Positions 18,644 through 29,231 of a stretch of DNA of 64,000 bases are shown piece after piece. Below the pieces are notes generated by a model. That model saw nothing but the letters and a program-made list of their open reading frames with translations, searched no databases and was not told the DNA's origin. Positions within the stretch are counted from its first letter, which is position 1. Every line of letters starts with the position of its first letter. Both the position numbers and the translations under genes were made by a program. Source of the DNA: Mesorhizobium sp. WSM4306 (lineage in GTDB: Bacteria; Pseudomonadota; Alphaproteobacteria; Rhizobiales; Rhizobiaceae); NCBI RefSeq assembly GCF_007003975.1, contig NZ_VFTC01000010.1, positions 1 to 64,000 on the forward strand. Direction: 5' to 3'.

Positions 18644-20110
18644 ATGGGTTTTGGCCGCGATGTACTGGCTGCCTTCGCCGGCCATGGCGACCGCGTGGCG
18701 ATGATCAGCGGCCGTGACCGGATCACCTATGCGCAAGCTCTGACCCAGATCGACCATCTCGCCGCCAATTTCAGCGCCCTCGGTATTCGCCCCGGCGATC
18801 GCGTCGGCTTGGCCATGATCGGCAATATCGACGTCGTGCTGTCGATCCTGGCCTGCTGGAAGCTCGGCGCCACGGCTTCGATTGCCGACTTTCGCGCGCC
18901 GCGCAGCCAGCGGGCGCAGTTTGCGCGCGATTTCGTCCTGAGGCTGATCCTCGAAAGCCGCAGCCCGCCAGGTGACGATGCCTATCCGGGCGTCGCTTTC
19001 CAGGATGACTGGAAACACACCTCGCCCGCGCCTTATGCCGGCCAGGCCGGCGACGACACCAATCCAGCCTTCCTGATGTTCTCGTCCGGCACGACCGGCG
19101 ACCCAAAAGGCTATCTGCAGTCGCATGAGGCGCTTGCCGGACGCGTGACGTCAGACAGGCGCGGGCTGAACGGAACGGTGATGCGCCTTTTGACCCCGAT
19201 GGTGATGTCCTATTCGGCGACGCGCCACCAGGTATTCAGCTATCTGCGCCATGGCGGGACGATCAACTTCTTTCCGCCGCTGTTCACCCCATCGGAGCTG
19301 ATCGAGGGCCTGCTGTCGTTCCAGGCCAGCGGCTCGGCATTGCCGCCGCCGGTGATTACGCGGCTGGTGCGCGAAGTGGGCGAACGCTCGACCCGGCTGC
19401 TGCCGGACCTGGCGGTGCTTTTCAGCATCGGCGGACCGGCAACCGTCGAAGACAAGCTGGCGGCCTACCGCAATCTTTCACCGGGCTACCGCATCAACTA
19501 TGCATCGAGCCTGACCGGCGGCATCACCACCCTGTCCGGCGCCGACGTGCTGGCCAAGCCCAGCACTGCCGGGCGTCCGTTTGCCGATGTGCGCGTCGAA
19601 ATTCTCGGTGCGGACGGGCGCGTGCTCGGCAAGGGCGAGAGCGGACTGATCAAGGCCTGGACATCGACCATGGTTTCAGCGGTGGTGTCGGCAGGCAACA
19701 AGCCGTTCGTCGACCCCAAGGTGATGGGTGCCGGCTGGGGCATTCTCGGCGACATCGGCTTCCTCGACGAGGATGGCTTCCTGACCATCGTCGATCGCGA
19801 GGCCGACATGATCGTGCGCGGCGGCGTCAATGTCGCGCCGCAGGAACTGGAAAAGCTGATCCGCGCCCATCCCAAGGTCAGGGATGTTGCGGTCGCCGGC
19901 TTTCCCGATGCGACGATGGGCCAGGAGATCGCCGCCTTCATTGTCGCCGACCAGGGAAGCGTTGCCGAATTCGAGGCCTTTCTGCGCACCAACATCTCGC
20001 CCGACCGGCGGCCGCGCGAGGTCAGACTGGTGAATTCGCTGCCCTACAGCGACAATGGCAAGCTGCTGCGCCGCCGCCTTGTCGAAACGCTGTCACCGGC
20101 CAGGTCGTAG
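18644..20110 (+). CDS. stand-alone AMP-forming acyl/amino-acid adenylating enzyme
   Basis: A 488-residue ANL-superfamily enzyme. Core A3 FSSGTTGDPKG lies at about 146-156, A5 YASSLTG at 286-292 (the usual YGxTE glutamate is not obvious), A7 GDIGFLDEDG at 369-378, A8 DREADMIVRGGVNV at 384-397 and the A10 lysine K473 in SDNGKLLRRRL. It probably loads an acyl or amino acid onto the carrier domain encoded immediately upstream; the start codon directly follows that gene's stop. The substrate cannot be read with confidence. The next gene is convergent, so the operon ends here. Confidence 0.88.
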   Translation: MGFGRDVLAAFAGHGDRVAMISGRDRITYAQALTQIDHLAANFSALGIRPGDRVGLAMIGNIDVVLSILACWKLGATASIADFRAPRSQRAQFARDFVLRLILESRSPPGDDAYPGVAFQDDWKHTSPAPYAGQAGDDTNPAFLMFSSGTTGDPKGYLQSHEALAGRVTSDRRGLNGTVMRLLTPMVMSYSATRHQVFSYLRHGGTINFFPPLFTPSELIEGLLSFQASGSALPPPVITRLVREVGERSTRLLPDLAVLFSIGGPATVEDKLAAYRNLSPGYRINYASSLTGGITTLSGADVLAKPSTAGRPFADVRVEILGADGRVLGKGESGLIKAWTSTMVSAVVSAGNKPFVDPKVMGAGWGILGDIGFLDEDGFLTIVDREADMIVRGGVNVAPQELEKLIRAHPKVRDVAVAGFPDATMGQEIAAFIVADQGSVAEFEAFLRTNISPDRRPREVRLVNSLPYSDNGKLLRRRLVETLSPARS

Positions 20111-20140
20111 CCGCGCCACCTGCATGAGCGGCGGCTGTCC

Positions 20141-22111
20141 TCAAAAAGCCTTGACGAGACCGGCCAGCCAGGGCGCCGGCCAGGGCTGCGACGCCAGGAG
20201 ATCGAACACAGCATAGATGCAAAGCGTCGTGCCCGCGGCGACAGCCAGCGTCATATTCAGTGACCGCGATCCGAGCATCCAGATACCGCCGGCAACAAAG
20301 ACGAAGGTGGCGGTGAGGTGGCCTGCCAACAGGACCAGAAAGGCGAGCGCGAGGCAAAGGCCAAGCACGGTGAGATTGCCCTTCATCGCCGGCCCATCGG
20401 AAGGCTGCCATTCGCCGACCGGCGTTACATCTGCGCCGCTGGCAGGCACCGGCTTTCGCCAGCGCAGCATGGTCTGGATAGTCGTCAACAAGGAAAACAG
20501 CGCCAGAAGGCCGGCCGTGATGGCCGGGAAGATGGCGGCCTCGAAGGGAAAATCGAGCAGCGCCGTGACCAGAGCCGAGACGCCAAGCAGCGTCAGCGCA
20601 CTGCTGGCGGCGATATCGGGCAACGCCGGCGGCAAGGCGTCGGCATTGCCGCGGGCCTTGATCCAGGACACGGTCTGCCTGACCACGCCGGCAATGGCCA
20701 GGCCGAGCAGGATGAGCACCAGCGGCTGTTTCAGCCAGGCCCAGCCGGAAATCTGGTAGGCGAGGAAGAAATAATTTTCGAGGCTGGGGCCAAGAACGAA
20801 GCCGAGCGAAAAGGCCGAGCGGGGCCAGTTGAGCTCCTTCATTGCCATGCCGACCGCGCCAACCAGCATCACCAGCAGGAAGTCGAAGGCGCTCATATTG
20901 GTCTGGTAGGCGCCGACGACGATAAAGGTGATCACCAGCGGCACCAGGATCGCTGCCGACACTTGCGCGATACGCGCCAGCTGCCTGGTCAACAGCAGGC
21001 AAGTCACGGCGCCGACGATGTTGGCGACGGCGATCGACAGCACCATCGAAACGGTGATCGCGGCGTTCTTGCCGAGCATATCGGGGCCGGGGACAAGGCC
21101 GTGGATGACGAAGGCGCCGAGCAGGATGCTCATCGAGGCCGATCCCGGCACGCCGAAGGCGATGGTCGGGATAAGCGAGCCGCCCTCCTTGGCGTTGTTG
21201 GCGCTTTCCGGCGCGATGACGCCGCGCACATTGCCCTGGCCGAATTTCGGCCCCGGTCCCGGCCGCCGCGAGGCATGGCCATAGGCGATCCAGTCGAGCA
21301 CGGCGATGCCGATGCCGGGCACAGCGCCGAGCAGCGAGCCGATGGCACTGCAGCGCAGCACCAGCGGCCATTCGCGCAGCGTATCCCTGATGCCTTGCCA
21401 CATGCCGGCATAGGTCGGCCGCTCGGCGTTGCCCTGGATCGAGCCGCGCATGAGCAGCGAGGCCAGTTCGGGCAGGCCGAACAGGCCGAGGAAGACCAGC
21501 GAGATCGGCAAGCCGTCCCAGAGGTAGATCTGGCCAAAACTCCAGCGTTCGACGCCGGCAATGCTGTCGATGCCGATGAAGGAGGCGAGCATGCCGAGCA
21601 TCGCCGCCGCCAGACCCTTTAACGGCTGACTGCCGGCGAGGATGGCGACGATGGAAAGGCCGAAGGCGCAGATGGCGAAGAAATCCGGCGTCTTGAGGTA
21701 GAGCACCAGCGGGCGCATGACGGGAATCGCCGCCGCCAGCATCAGCGCGCCGAACACGCCACCGATCATCGAGGCCGAATAGGAGGCGCCGAAGGCGCGT
21801 GCCGCTTCGCCCTTCTTGGCCATGGCATGGCCGTCAAGCACGGTCGCCGCGGCACCGACCGAGCCCGGAACGCCGAACAGGATGGCCGGAATGGTGTCCG
21901 ACGTGGTGGTGACCGAACCCATGCCGAGCAGCAGCGCGAAGGCGGCGTAGGGGTCCATATTGTAGGTCATCGGGATCAGCAGGGCCATGGCGAACAGGCC
22001 GCCAATGCCCGGCACGACTCCGACGACAAGGCCGGCGAACACGCCGGTGACCAGCATGAGCATGCGAAATGGCTGCGCCATCTCCGCAATGGCGGTAAGG
22101 ATCAGATCCAC
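20141..22111 (-). CDS. tripartite tricarboxylate transporter, fused TctA-TctB permease
   Basis: A 656-residue inner-membrane protein. Residues 1 to about 500 are a TctA permease with the repeated signature GVPGS (FGVPGSVGAAATVLDG and FGVPGSASMSILLGA) and about twelve helices. From about 508 a further hydrophobic region of four helices looks like the small TctB subunit, which is normally a separate protein of about 150 residues. It lies 7 bases downstream of the tctC-type binding-protein gene. The substrate (citrate, tartrate or other carboxylate) is unknown, and no two-component TctDE pair is nearby. Confidence 0.85.
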   Translation of the reverse strand: MDLILTAIAEMAQPFRMLMLVTGVFAGLVVGVVPGIGGLFAMALLIPMTYNMDPYAAFALLLGMGSVTTTSDTIPAILFGVPGSVGAAATVLDGHAMAKKGEAARAFGASYSASMIGGVFGALMLAAAIPVMRPLVLYLKTPDFFAICAFGLSIVAILAGSQPLKGLAAAMLGMLASFIGIDSIAGVERWSFGQIYLWDGLPISLVFLGLFGLPELASLLMRGSIQGNAERPTYAGMWQGIRDTLREWPLVLRCSAIGSLLGAVPGIGIAVLDWIAYGHASRRPGPGPKFGQGNVRGVIAPESANNAKEGGSLIPTIAFGVPGSASMSILLGAFVIHGLVPGPDMLGKNAAITVSMVLSIAVANIVGAVTCLLLTRQLARIAQVSAAILVPLVITFIVVGAYQTNMSAFDFLLVMLVGAVGMAMKELNWPRSAFSLGFVLGPSLENYFFLAYQISGWAWLKQPLVLILLGLAIAGVVRQTVSWIKARGNADALPPALPDIAASSALTLLGVSALVTALLDFPFEAAIFPAITAGLLALFSLLTTIQTMLRWRKPVPASGADVTPVGEWQPSDGPAMKGNLTVLGLCLALAFLVLLAGHLTATFVFVAGGIWMLGSRSLNMTLAVAAGTTLCIYAVFDLLASQPWPAPWLAGLVKAF

Positions 22112-22118
22112 ATTGGGC

Positions 22119-23105
22119 CTATTTCACGAGTTCCCGGGCAGCGGCGAAGACCGCAGGCGTGGCTTTCAGCTCTTGCGCGACCAGCTGGCTGATCGCTTCG
22201 CCGGATGTCGGGTTGAGGGTGAGGTCGCCAAGCTTCGTGGCATCGGCGAGAAAGTCGGCGTCCACGACCATCGCGGAATAGGCCTTGCGCAGCGCGTCAA
22301 CGGTCTCTTTCGGCACGCCGGGCGGGGCGACGAGCGGATGGTGGATGTGCAGCGCCGATTCGATGAGATCGGCCGCCTGACGTGCCGTCGGGTCGGCGAT
22401 GGTTGCCGAAATGCTCGGCGTCGCGCCGGAACCGCCCTGCCCGAACGTGCCGATAATGTTGATCGCGGCGCGATCGTTTCTGAGCAGGGAACTCGATACC
22501 CCGCACATTCCGGCGATCTCGCCGCGTTGCATGGCCAGTTCGATGTCGGCGGTGCCGTCGAAGCCGGTGACGATCTTGTATCTGGCCTTCATGCCATTCT
22601 TGGCCAGTGCGGCGAAGATGTAGGTCGTGCTGTTCTTGCCTGTCGCTCCGATCAGGAAATCCGACTGCAGGAACTTTTCCATCGTGTCGATGCCGGATTG
22701 CTTGCTGGTCAGGCAATAGGCTGGATCATCGACCAGCGAACCGATCCACTGCAAGGCAAGCGGGTCGAAAGTCGCGTTTTCGGGATCGAGGATCGGGGCA
22801 TAGAACATAGCCTCGCTGATCGAGGCGATGACGCTGCCGTCCGCCGGTTCGCTGCCCACGAGCATCTTGGTGAGCTTGAGGCTGCCACCACCCGGCACAT
22901 TCTGCACAATGATGTTGGGCTGCCCGGGCAGAAACCGGCCGAGATGACGCGCAATCAGCCGGGAAGTCTGGTCATAGCCGCCACCCGCGCCATAGCCGAC
23001 CTTGATGGTGATTGTCTGGAATTCGACCGCCTGGGCCCGGCAGGTGACCCATGAAAGGCTGGCAACGGCAAAAAGGGCGAGCAATCGCCAAAAAATCCAA
23101 TGCAT
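22119..23105 (-). CDS. tripartite tricarboxylate transporter substrate-binding protein (TctC-like)
   Basis: A 328-residue periplasmic Bug/TctC solute-binding protein. The signal peptide covers about residues 1-25 ([20 protein letters not shown], then a cleavage site near AQA). The mature part has [28 protein letters not shown] and [15 protein letters not shown], the usual ligand-contact regions. The start is set by the signal peptide; the frame is open upstream but not signal-like. It is first in a two-gene operon with the TctA-TctB fusion. The ligand is unknown. Confidence 0.88.
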   Translation of the reverse strand: MHWIFWRLLALFAVASLSWVTCRAQAVEFQTITIKVGYGAGGGYDQTSRLIARHLGRFLPGQPNIIVQNVPGGGSLKLTKMLVGSEPADGSVIASISEAMFYAPILDPENATFDPLALQWIGSLVDDPAYCLTSKQSGIDTMEKFLQSDFLIGATGKNSTTYIFAALAKNGMKARYKIVTGFDGTADIELAMQRGEIAGMCGVSSSLLRNDRAAINIIGTFGQGGSGATPSISATIADPTARQAADLIESALHIHHPLVAPPGVPKETVDALRKAYSAMVVDADFLADATKLGDLTLNPTSGEAISQLVAQELKATPAVFAAARELVK

Positions 23106-23261
23106 TATCCAATCCCCAAACGATATGGCACTCACTATAGCTGCGGCAAAAACGATGAGAAGCGGCCTTTTCGCCCATATTGCTGCCCGCTCGACCGCCT
23201 CCGCCCGACGGAGGGTCGATTTGGCGCAAGGAGACGCATCGTGGACGCCATGCGCAGAATG

Positions 23262-23290
23262 CTTGCGCCCGATGCCGCCTGTTCTTATAT
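23262..23290 (+). promoter_or_regulatory. predicted RpoH (sigma-32) heat-shock promoter for dnaK
   Basis: CTTGCG (23262-23267) and CTTATAT (23284-23290) with a 16-base spacer resemble the alphaproteobacterial RpoH consensus (CTTG / CYTATNT). The implied start is near 23297, giving a leader of about 115 bases. No CIRCE inverted repeat was found in 23106-23409, so HrcA control is not indicated. The rest of this 304-base gap holds the divergent tctC promoter region. Confidence 0.45.
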
Positions 23291-23409
23291 ACGCGCCAAG
23301 CCGTTCAGCGCCGGAACCCGGTGGCTGGAACGGAATTTCTTGTGAACAGGGGCTTTCGTCGGAACGCCTTACGGGTCCTGAGAGCCTGCTTAGCGGAGAG
23401 ACTAGAAAA

Positions 23410-25326
<1,917 letters not shown>

Positions 25327-25344
25327 ACCGGTTGACGGCAAGAT

Positions 25345-25449
25345 AAAGCGCATGACCCCAAAATCGGAATCGATTTTGGAAAGGATCATGCGCCAATCAA
25401 AAGTGCTACAGCGTCCTTTGCGCGTCCGAGAGGACGCGCGGCGCTGTAG
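25345..25449. repeat. mosaic palindromic repeats between dnaK and dnaJ
   Basis: Two palindromes: GCGCATGA (25348-25355) through AAAATCGG/CGATTTT to TCATGCGC (near 25393), then CTACAGCGTCC with GGACGCGCGGCGCTGTAG ending at 25449. They are of the same type as other mosaic elements here but with different arm sequences. They precede a separate intrinsic terminator. The remaining 25478-25646 region holds no visible gene and leads to the dnaJ start. Confidence 0.7.
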
Positions 25450-25450
25450 G

Positions 25451-25477
25451 AAGCCCGGCGCAAAGCCGGGCTTTTTT
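25451..25477 (+). terminator. Rho-independent terminator between dnaK and dnaJ
   Basis: AAGCCCGGC (25451-25459) pairs perfectly with GCCGGGCTT (25465-25473) around a GCAAA loop and is followed by a T-run (25472-25477). It should stop most dnaK transcripts, so dnaJ probably depends on read-through or its own promoter in 25478-25646. Confidence 0.85.
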
Positions 25478-25646
25478 GCAACCCTCGCTGAAAAAAGTGC
25501 GGGTCCTGTCGAAAAAGTCGCCGAAAAACACGGACAAGTCCGCGCCGGCCCTAGCATCCGGGCAGCACCGCTCCTAAATCGAGACAACGTGCCGGCAAAC
25601 GACGCGACATGCATCAAGACGTTGAGCATCCGGACTGCGGGAAAAG

Positions 25647-26777
25647 ATGAAAGCTGATTTCTACGAAACGCTGGGCGTACAAAAGGGTGCCGACGACAAG
25701 GAGCTCAAGAGCGCTTTCCGCAAGCTCGCCATGCAGTTCCATCCCGATCGCAACCCCGGCGATCATTCCTGTGAGCACAAGTTCAAGGAAATCAACGAAG
25801 CCTACGAGACGCTGAAGGACCCGCAGAAGCGCGCGGCCTATGATCGTTTCGGTCACGCCGCCTTCGAGCAAGGCGGCATGAATGGCAGTGCGCAAGGTTT
25901 TGGCGCCGGCGGCTTCGCCGACATTTTCGAAGATATTTTCGGCGACATGATGGGCGGGCGCCAGCGCCGCTCGTCGGGTGGCCGCGAGCGCGGCGCCGAT
26001 TTGCGCTACAATATGGAAATCACGCTCGAAGAGGCGTTTGCCGGCAAGACCGCGCAAATCCGCGTGCCGGCCTCGATGTCATGCACGGAATGCTCCGGGA
26101 CCGGCGCCAAGCCCGGCACCCAGCCGGTCACCTGCTCGATGTGCCATGGTCACGGCAAGGTCCGCGCCACGCAAGGCTTCTTCTCGATCGAGCGCACCTG
26201 CCCGCAATGCCAGGGCCGCGGCCAGACGATCAAGGACCCATGCCCGAAATGCGCCGGCCAGGGCCGCGTCACCGAGGAGCGCTCGCTGTCGGTCAACATT
26301 CCGGCCGGCATCGAGGACGGCACCCGCATCCGGCTTGCCAATGAGGGCGAAGCCGGCCTGCGCGGCGGCCCGTCGGGCGACCTCTATATTTTCCTGGCGG
26401 TGAAGCCGCACGAATTCTTCCAGCGCGACGGCGCCGACCTTTACTGCAAGGTGCCGATCTCGATGACGACTGCAGCGCTCGGTGGCTCGTTCGAGGTGAC
26501 GACGCTGGACGGCAGCCAGACCAAGGTGAAAGTCACCGAAGGCACGCAGAACGGTCGCCAGTTCCGCCTCAAGGGCAAGGGCATGCCGGTGTTGCGCCAG
26601 CCCAATGTCGGCGACCTCTACATCCAGACCGCGGTCGAAACACCGCAGAACCTGACGCGGCGCCAGCGCGAGTTGCTGGAAGAGTTCGAGCAGCTGTCGT
26701 CAAAAGAAAATTCGCCCCAGTCGAGCGGCTTTTTCACCCGCATGAAGGACTTTTTCGAGTCCTTCGGCGAGCGCTGA
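25647..26777 (+). CDS. dnaJ: molecular chaperone DnaJ (Hsp40)
   Basis: A 376-residue type I J-protein that stimulates DnaK ATPase and delivers substrates. J-domain residues 1-70 carry HPD at 32-34. A Gly-rich linker ([23 protein letters not shown]) and four zinc-finger repeats, [24 protein letters not shown] and CPKCAGQG (about 146-205), are followed by the C-terminal substrate domains. It lies 320 bases downstream of dnaK behind a strong terminator and upstream of pmtA. Confidence 0.98.
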   Translation: MKADFYETLGVQKGADDKELKSAFRKLAMQFHPDRNPGDHSCEHKFKEINEAYETLKDPQKRAAYDRFGHAAFEQGGMNGSAQGFGAGGFADIFEDIFGDMMGGRQRRSSGGRERGADLRYNMEITLEEAFAGKTAQIRVPASMSCTECSGTGAKPGTQPVTCSMCHGHGKVRATQGFFSIERTCPQCQGRGQTIKDPCPKCAGQGRVTEERSLSVNIPAGIEDGTRIRLANEGEAGLRGGPSGDLYIFLAVKPHEFFQRDGADLYCKVPISMTTAALGGSFEVTTLDGSQTKVKVTEGTQNGRQFRLKGKGMPVLRQPNVGDLYIQTAVETPQNLTRRQRELLEEFEQLSSKENSPQSSGFFTRMKDFFESFGER

Positions 26778-26918
26778 TTTCCAAGCAATTAAGCTGCAGA
26801 CGACGACTGCGCCCGGCACGCTTCCCGAACGTCATCAACATCTTATGCCAGATCGCGCCTTGCCTTGGACCTGTTAGCTGCTAAGTAGCGTGCAGGGGGG
26901 TGGTTGAGGAGAACTTGC

Positions 26919-27524
26919 ATGGCACGTGGTCCGGGATTGCGGAAGGCGCTGGCGGAAAAGTTCGACGACGAGCTCAAATTCTTCAAAGGCTGGATCGACA
27001 AGCCGAAGACGGTCGGCTCGATCGTGCCGACAAGCTCCATCACCGCCCGCAAGATGGCTTCGATCGTCAATCCGAAATCCGGCCTACCGGTGCTGGAAGT
27101 CGGCCCAGGAACAGGCGTCATCACCCGCCAAATTCTTGCCGTGGGCGTGAAGCCCGAAAACCTCTACGCGGTCGAATATTCCACCGATTTCGTGCGCCAT
27201 CTGCGCCAGCTCTATCCTGGCGTCAACATCATCGAGGGCGACGCCTTCAATCTCAACGCCACGCTTGGCGAGAAGCGTGACATGGTGTTCGACTCCGTCG
27301 TCTCCGGCGTGCCGCTGCTGAATTTCCCTGTGGCACAGCGCATCGCCTATATCGAAAGCCTGCTCGACCGCATCCCGGTGGGGCGGCCGATCGTACAGCT
27401 GACCTACGGGCCGCTGTCGCCGATCCCGCCCGGCCGCGGCGACTACACGGTCAAGCATTTCGATTTCATCTTCCGCAACATCCCGCCGACGCAGCTGTGG
27501 ATCTACCGGCGCGAGGCGCATTGA
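26919..27524 (+). CDS. pmtA: phosphatidylethanolamine N-methyltransferase (Sinorhizobium-type PmtA)
   Basis: A 201-residue SAM-dependent enzyme that methylates phosphatidylethanolamine towards phosphatidylcholine, an important lipid for rhizobium-plant symbiosis. FFKGWIDKPKTVGSIVPTSS is a family hallmark, motif I is VLEVGPGTGVITRQIL, and the end HFDFIFRNIPPTQLWIYRR matches my recollection of S. meliloti PmtA. A GAGGAGA Shine-Dalgarno lies 7 bases before ATG 26919. Placement after dnaJ is the rhizobial arrangement. It is followed at 45 bases by the FMN reductase gene. Confidence 0.93.
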   Translation: MARGPGLRKALAEKFDDELKFFKGWIDKPKTVGSIVPTSSITARKMASIVNPKSGLPVLEVGPGTGVITRQILAVGVKPENLYAVEYSTDFVRHLRQLYPGVNIIEGDAFNLNATLGEKRDMVFDSVVSGVPLLNFPVAQRIAYIESLLDRIPVGRPIVQLTYGPLSPIPPGRGDYTVKHFDFIFRNIPPTQLWIYRREAH

Positions 27525-27569
27525 TTTGAGTGATCCTTGGCTGTACCTGTCCCGGGACAAGGTTGGCCA

Positions 27570-28160
27570 ATGGCAGTGATTCCGAAAATCCTCGTCTTTG
27601 CCGGCTCGGTGCGCAGCGGCGCCTTCAGCGGCCGGACCGCTGATGTGGCGCAGAAGGAGCTCGCCATGCAGGGCGCCGAGGTGACGCGCATTTCGCTGGC
27701 CGACTATACGCTGCCGATCCTGGACGAAGACCTCGAAAAGGAAAAAGGCGTTCCCGACAATGCCGTAAAGCTTGGCCGGCTGATCGCCGCCCATGACGGG
27801 CTGCTGATCGCAACGCCCGAATATAACGGCTCGATCCCGCCGCTGCTCAAGAACACGATCGACTGGGTAAGCCGGGTGCGCACGGATAGCGGCCGCACGT
27901 TCAGGCCGTTTGCCGGCAAGGTCGCGGGCCTGTGCTCGTCTTCCAAGGGACATTTCGCAGGGATACGCTGCATCAACCATCTGCGCGCCGTGCTGGTGCG
28001 CTGCCAGATGGAAGTGGTGACGCCGGAATGCTCGGTAGCCGATGGCGGCACTGCCTTCGACGCCGACGGCAATTTCAGGGATGAGAGACTGAACAAATCG
28101 ATGGAGCATCTATGCCGCACGCTGATCGAAACCTCGCATATGCTGTCGACCCGGGCATGA
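27570..28160 (+). CDS. NADPH-dependent FMN reductase family protein
   Basis: A 196-residue flavodoxin-fold oxidoreductase. [20 protein letters not shown] is the FMN phosphate loop, and [21 protein letters not shown] is the family signature of chromate/quinone/azo reductases. It probably reduces quinones or FMN with NAD(P)H in the cytoplasm. The stop overlaps the pyrF start (ATGA, 28157-28160), so pyrF translation is coupled to it. The physiological substrate is unknown. Confidence 0.9.
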   Translation: MAVIPKILVFAGSVRSGAFSGRTADVAQKELAMQGAEVTRISLADYTLPILDEDLEKEKGVPDNAVKLGRLIAAHDGLLIATPEYNGSIPPLLKNTIDWVSRVRTDSGRTFRPFAGKVAGLCSSSKGHFAGIRCINHLRAVLVRCQMEVVTPECSVADGGTAFDADGNFRDERLNKSMEHLCRTLIETSHMLSTRA

Positions 28161-28873
28161 CCCACGCGCCGACCATGCATGCCCAATCCATGCAGGAAAG
28201 GCTGATCGTCGGCCTCGATGTGCCGACGGTGAAGGAGGCCGAAGAGGCGGTGCGCGCGCTCGACGGCGTCGTCTCCTTCTACAAGATCGGCTATCAGCTG
28301 GCCTTCGCCGGCGGGCTCGACTTCGCCAGGGAACTGGCCAGCGGCGGGACCAAGATCTTTCTCGACATGAAGCTGCTCGACATCGACCACACGGTGGCCA
28401 AAGGTGTCGAGAACATCGTGCGCATGGGGATGACCATGCTCACCATCCATGCCTATCCCAAGGCGATGCGTGCCGCGGTGGAAGCCGCCAAGGGCAGCAA
28501 CCTCTGCCTGCTGGCGGTCAGCGTGCTGACATCGATGGACGAGCAGGACGTGATCGACGCCGGCTATGAATACGACCCGCACACGCTGGTGCTGCGGCGA
28601 GCCGAACAGGCGCTGCATGCCGGCATGGGGGGCGTCGTCTGCTCGGCCGAGGAGGCGGAAGCGGTGCGCCGCATCGTCGGCCCCGACCTGGCGGTGGTGA
28701 CACCCGGCATCCGGCCCAAGGGCAGCGACCATGGCGACCAGAAGCGTGTGGTGACGCCCGGCCAGGCAATCCGCAACGGCTCCAGCCATCTTGTTGTGGG
28801 CCGGCCGATCGTCGCCGCAAGCGACAGGCGCGCGGCGGCGGAGGCCATAGTGGAAGAGATGCGCTCGGCATAA
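28157..28873 (+). CDS. pyrF: orotidine 5'-phosphate decarboxylase
   Basis: A 238-residue TIM-barrel enzyme forming UMP in pyrimidine synthesis. The active-site D-x-K-x-x-D signature is [12 protein letters not shown] with D70, K72 and D75. [14 protein letters not shown] is the first strand, and [28 protein letters not shown] the phosphate-binding region. It starts at an ATG overlapping the upstream FMN-reductase stop. Its TAA overlaps the first bases of a mosaic repeat. Confidence 0.96.
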   Translation: MTHAPTMHAQSMQERLIVGLDVPTVKEAEEAVRALDGVVSFYKIGYQLAFAGGLDFARELASGGTKIFLDMKLLDIDHTVAKGVENIVRMGMTMLTIHAYPKAMRAAVEAAKGSNLCLLAVSVLTSMDEQDVIDAGYEYDPHTLVLRRAEQALHAGMGGVVCSAEEAEAVRRIVGPDLAVVTPGIRPKGSDHGDQKRVVTPGQAIRNGSSHLVVGRPIVAASDRRAAAEAIVEEMRSA

Positions 28874-28919
28874 AGCAATTCCAGGAAAAGTGTGAAGCGG
28901 TTTCCGTCCGGGATTGCGT
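28872..28919. repeat. mosaic repeat, short copy of the AATTCC unit
   Basis: The sequence starting AAAGCAATTCCAGGAAAAG matches, in inverse orientation, the last unit of the composite repeat at 11511-11583. It begins inside the pyrF TAA stop (28871-28873) and runs towards the Shine-Dalgarno of the DUF1330 gene. Confidence 0.7.
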
Positions 28920-28943
28920 CAGGAAAGAAGCGAGGAGAAACAG

Positions 28944-29231
28944 ATGCCCAAGGGATACTGGATCGCGCGCGTCGATGTGCGCGACGCTGAAGGCTACAAG
29001 GACTATGTCGCGGCGTCTAAGCTCGCCTTCGAGCGCTTCGGCGCGAAATTCCTGGCACGCGGCGGCGAGCACGAAAAGGCCGAGGGCCAAGGCCGCGCCC
29101 GCAACGTCATCATCGAATTCGAATCGCTCAGCGTGGCGCATGATTGCTATCACTCGCCGGAATACCAGCGCGCCGTCGCCATCCGCCAGAAGGTGGCCGA
29201 AGGCGAGATCGTGCTGGTCGAGGGGGTTTAG
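28944..29231 (+). CDS. DUF1330 domain-containing protein
   Basis: A 95-residue alpha+beta dimeric barrel protein. PKGYWIARVDVRDAEGYKDYVAAS, GAKFLARGGEHE and the SPEYQRAVAIRQKVAEGEIVLVEG tail are the usual DUF1330 elements. The family resembles Dabb/ABM stress-response or monooxygenase-like domains, but function is unknown. GAGGAGA lies 9 bases before ATG. It is the last gene of the dnaJ-pmtA-pyrF series and ends 4 bases into the convergent ATP-grasp gene. Confidence 0.88.
   Translation: MPKGYWIARVDVRDAEGYKDYVAASKLAFERFGAKFLARGGEHEKAEGQGRARNVIIEFESLSVAHDCYHSPEYQRAVAIRQKVAEGEIVLVEGV

Noticed and set aside
20022..21401. A 459-codon minus-strand frame overlapping the TctA-TctB gene
   Set aside because: Arg/Pro-rich out-of-frame translation of the real transporter gene.
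23106..23409. CIRCE (HrcA) element upstream of dnaK
   Set aside because: No TTAGCACTC-N9-GAGTGCTAA-type inverted repeat is present.
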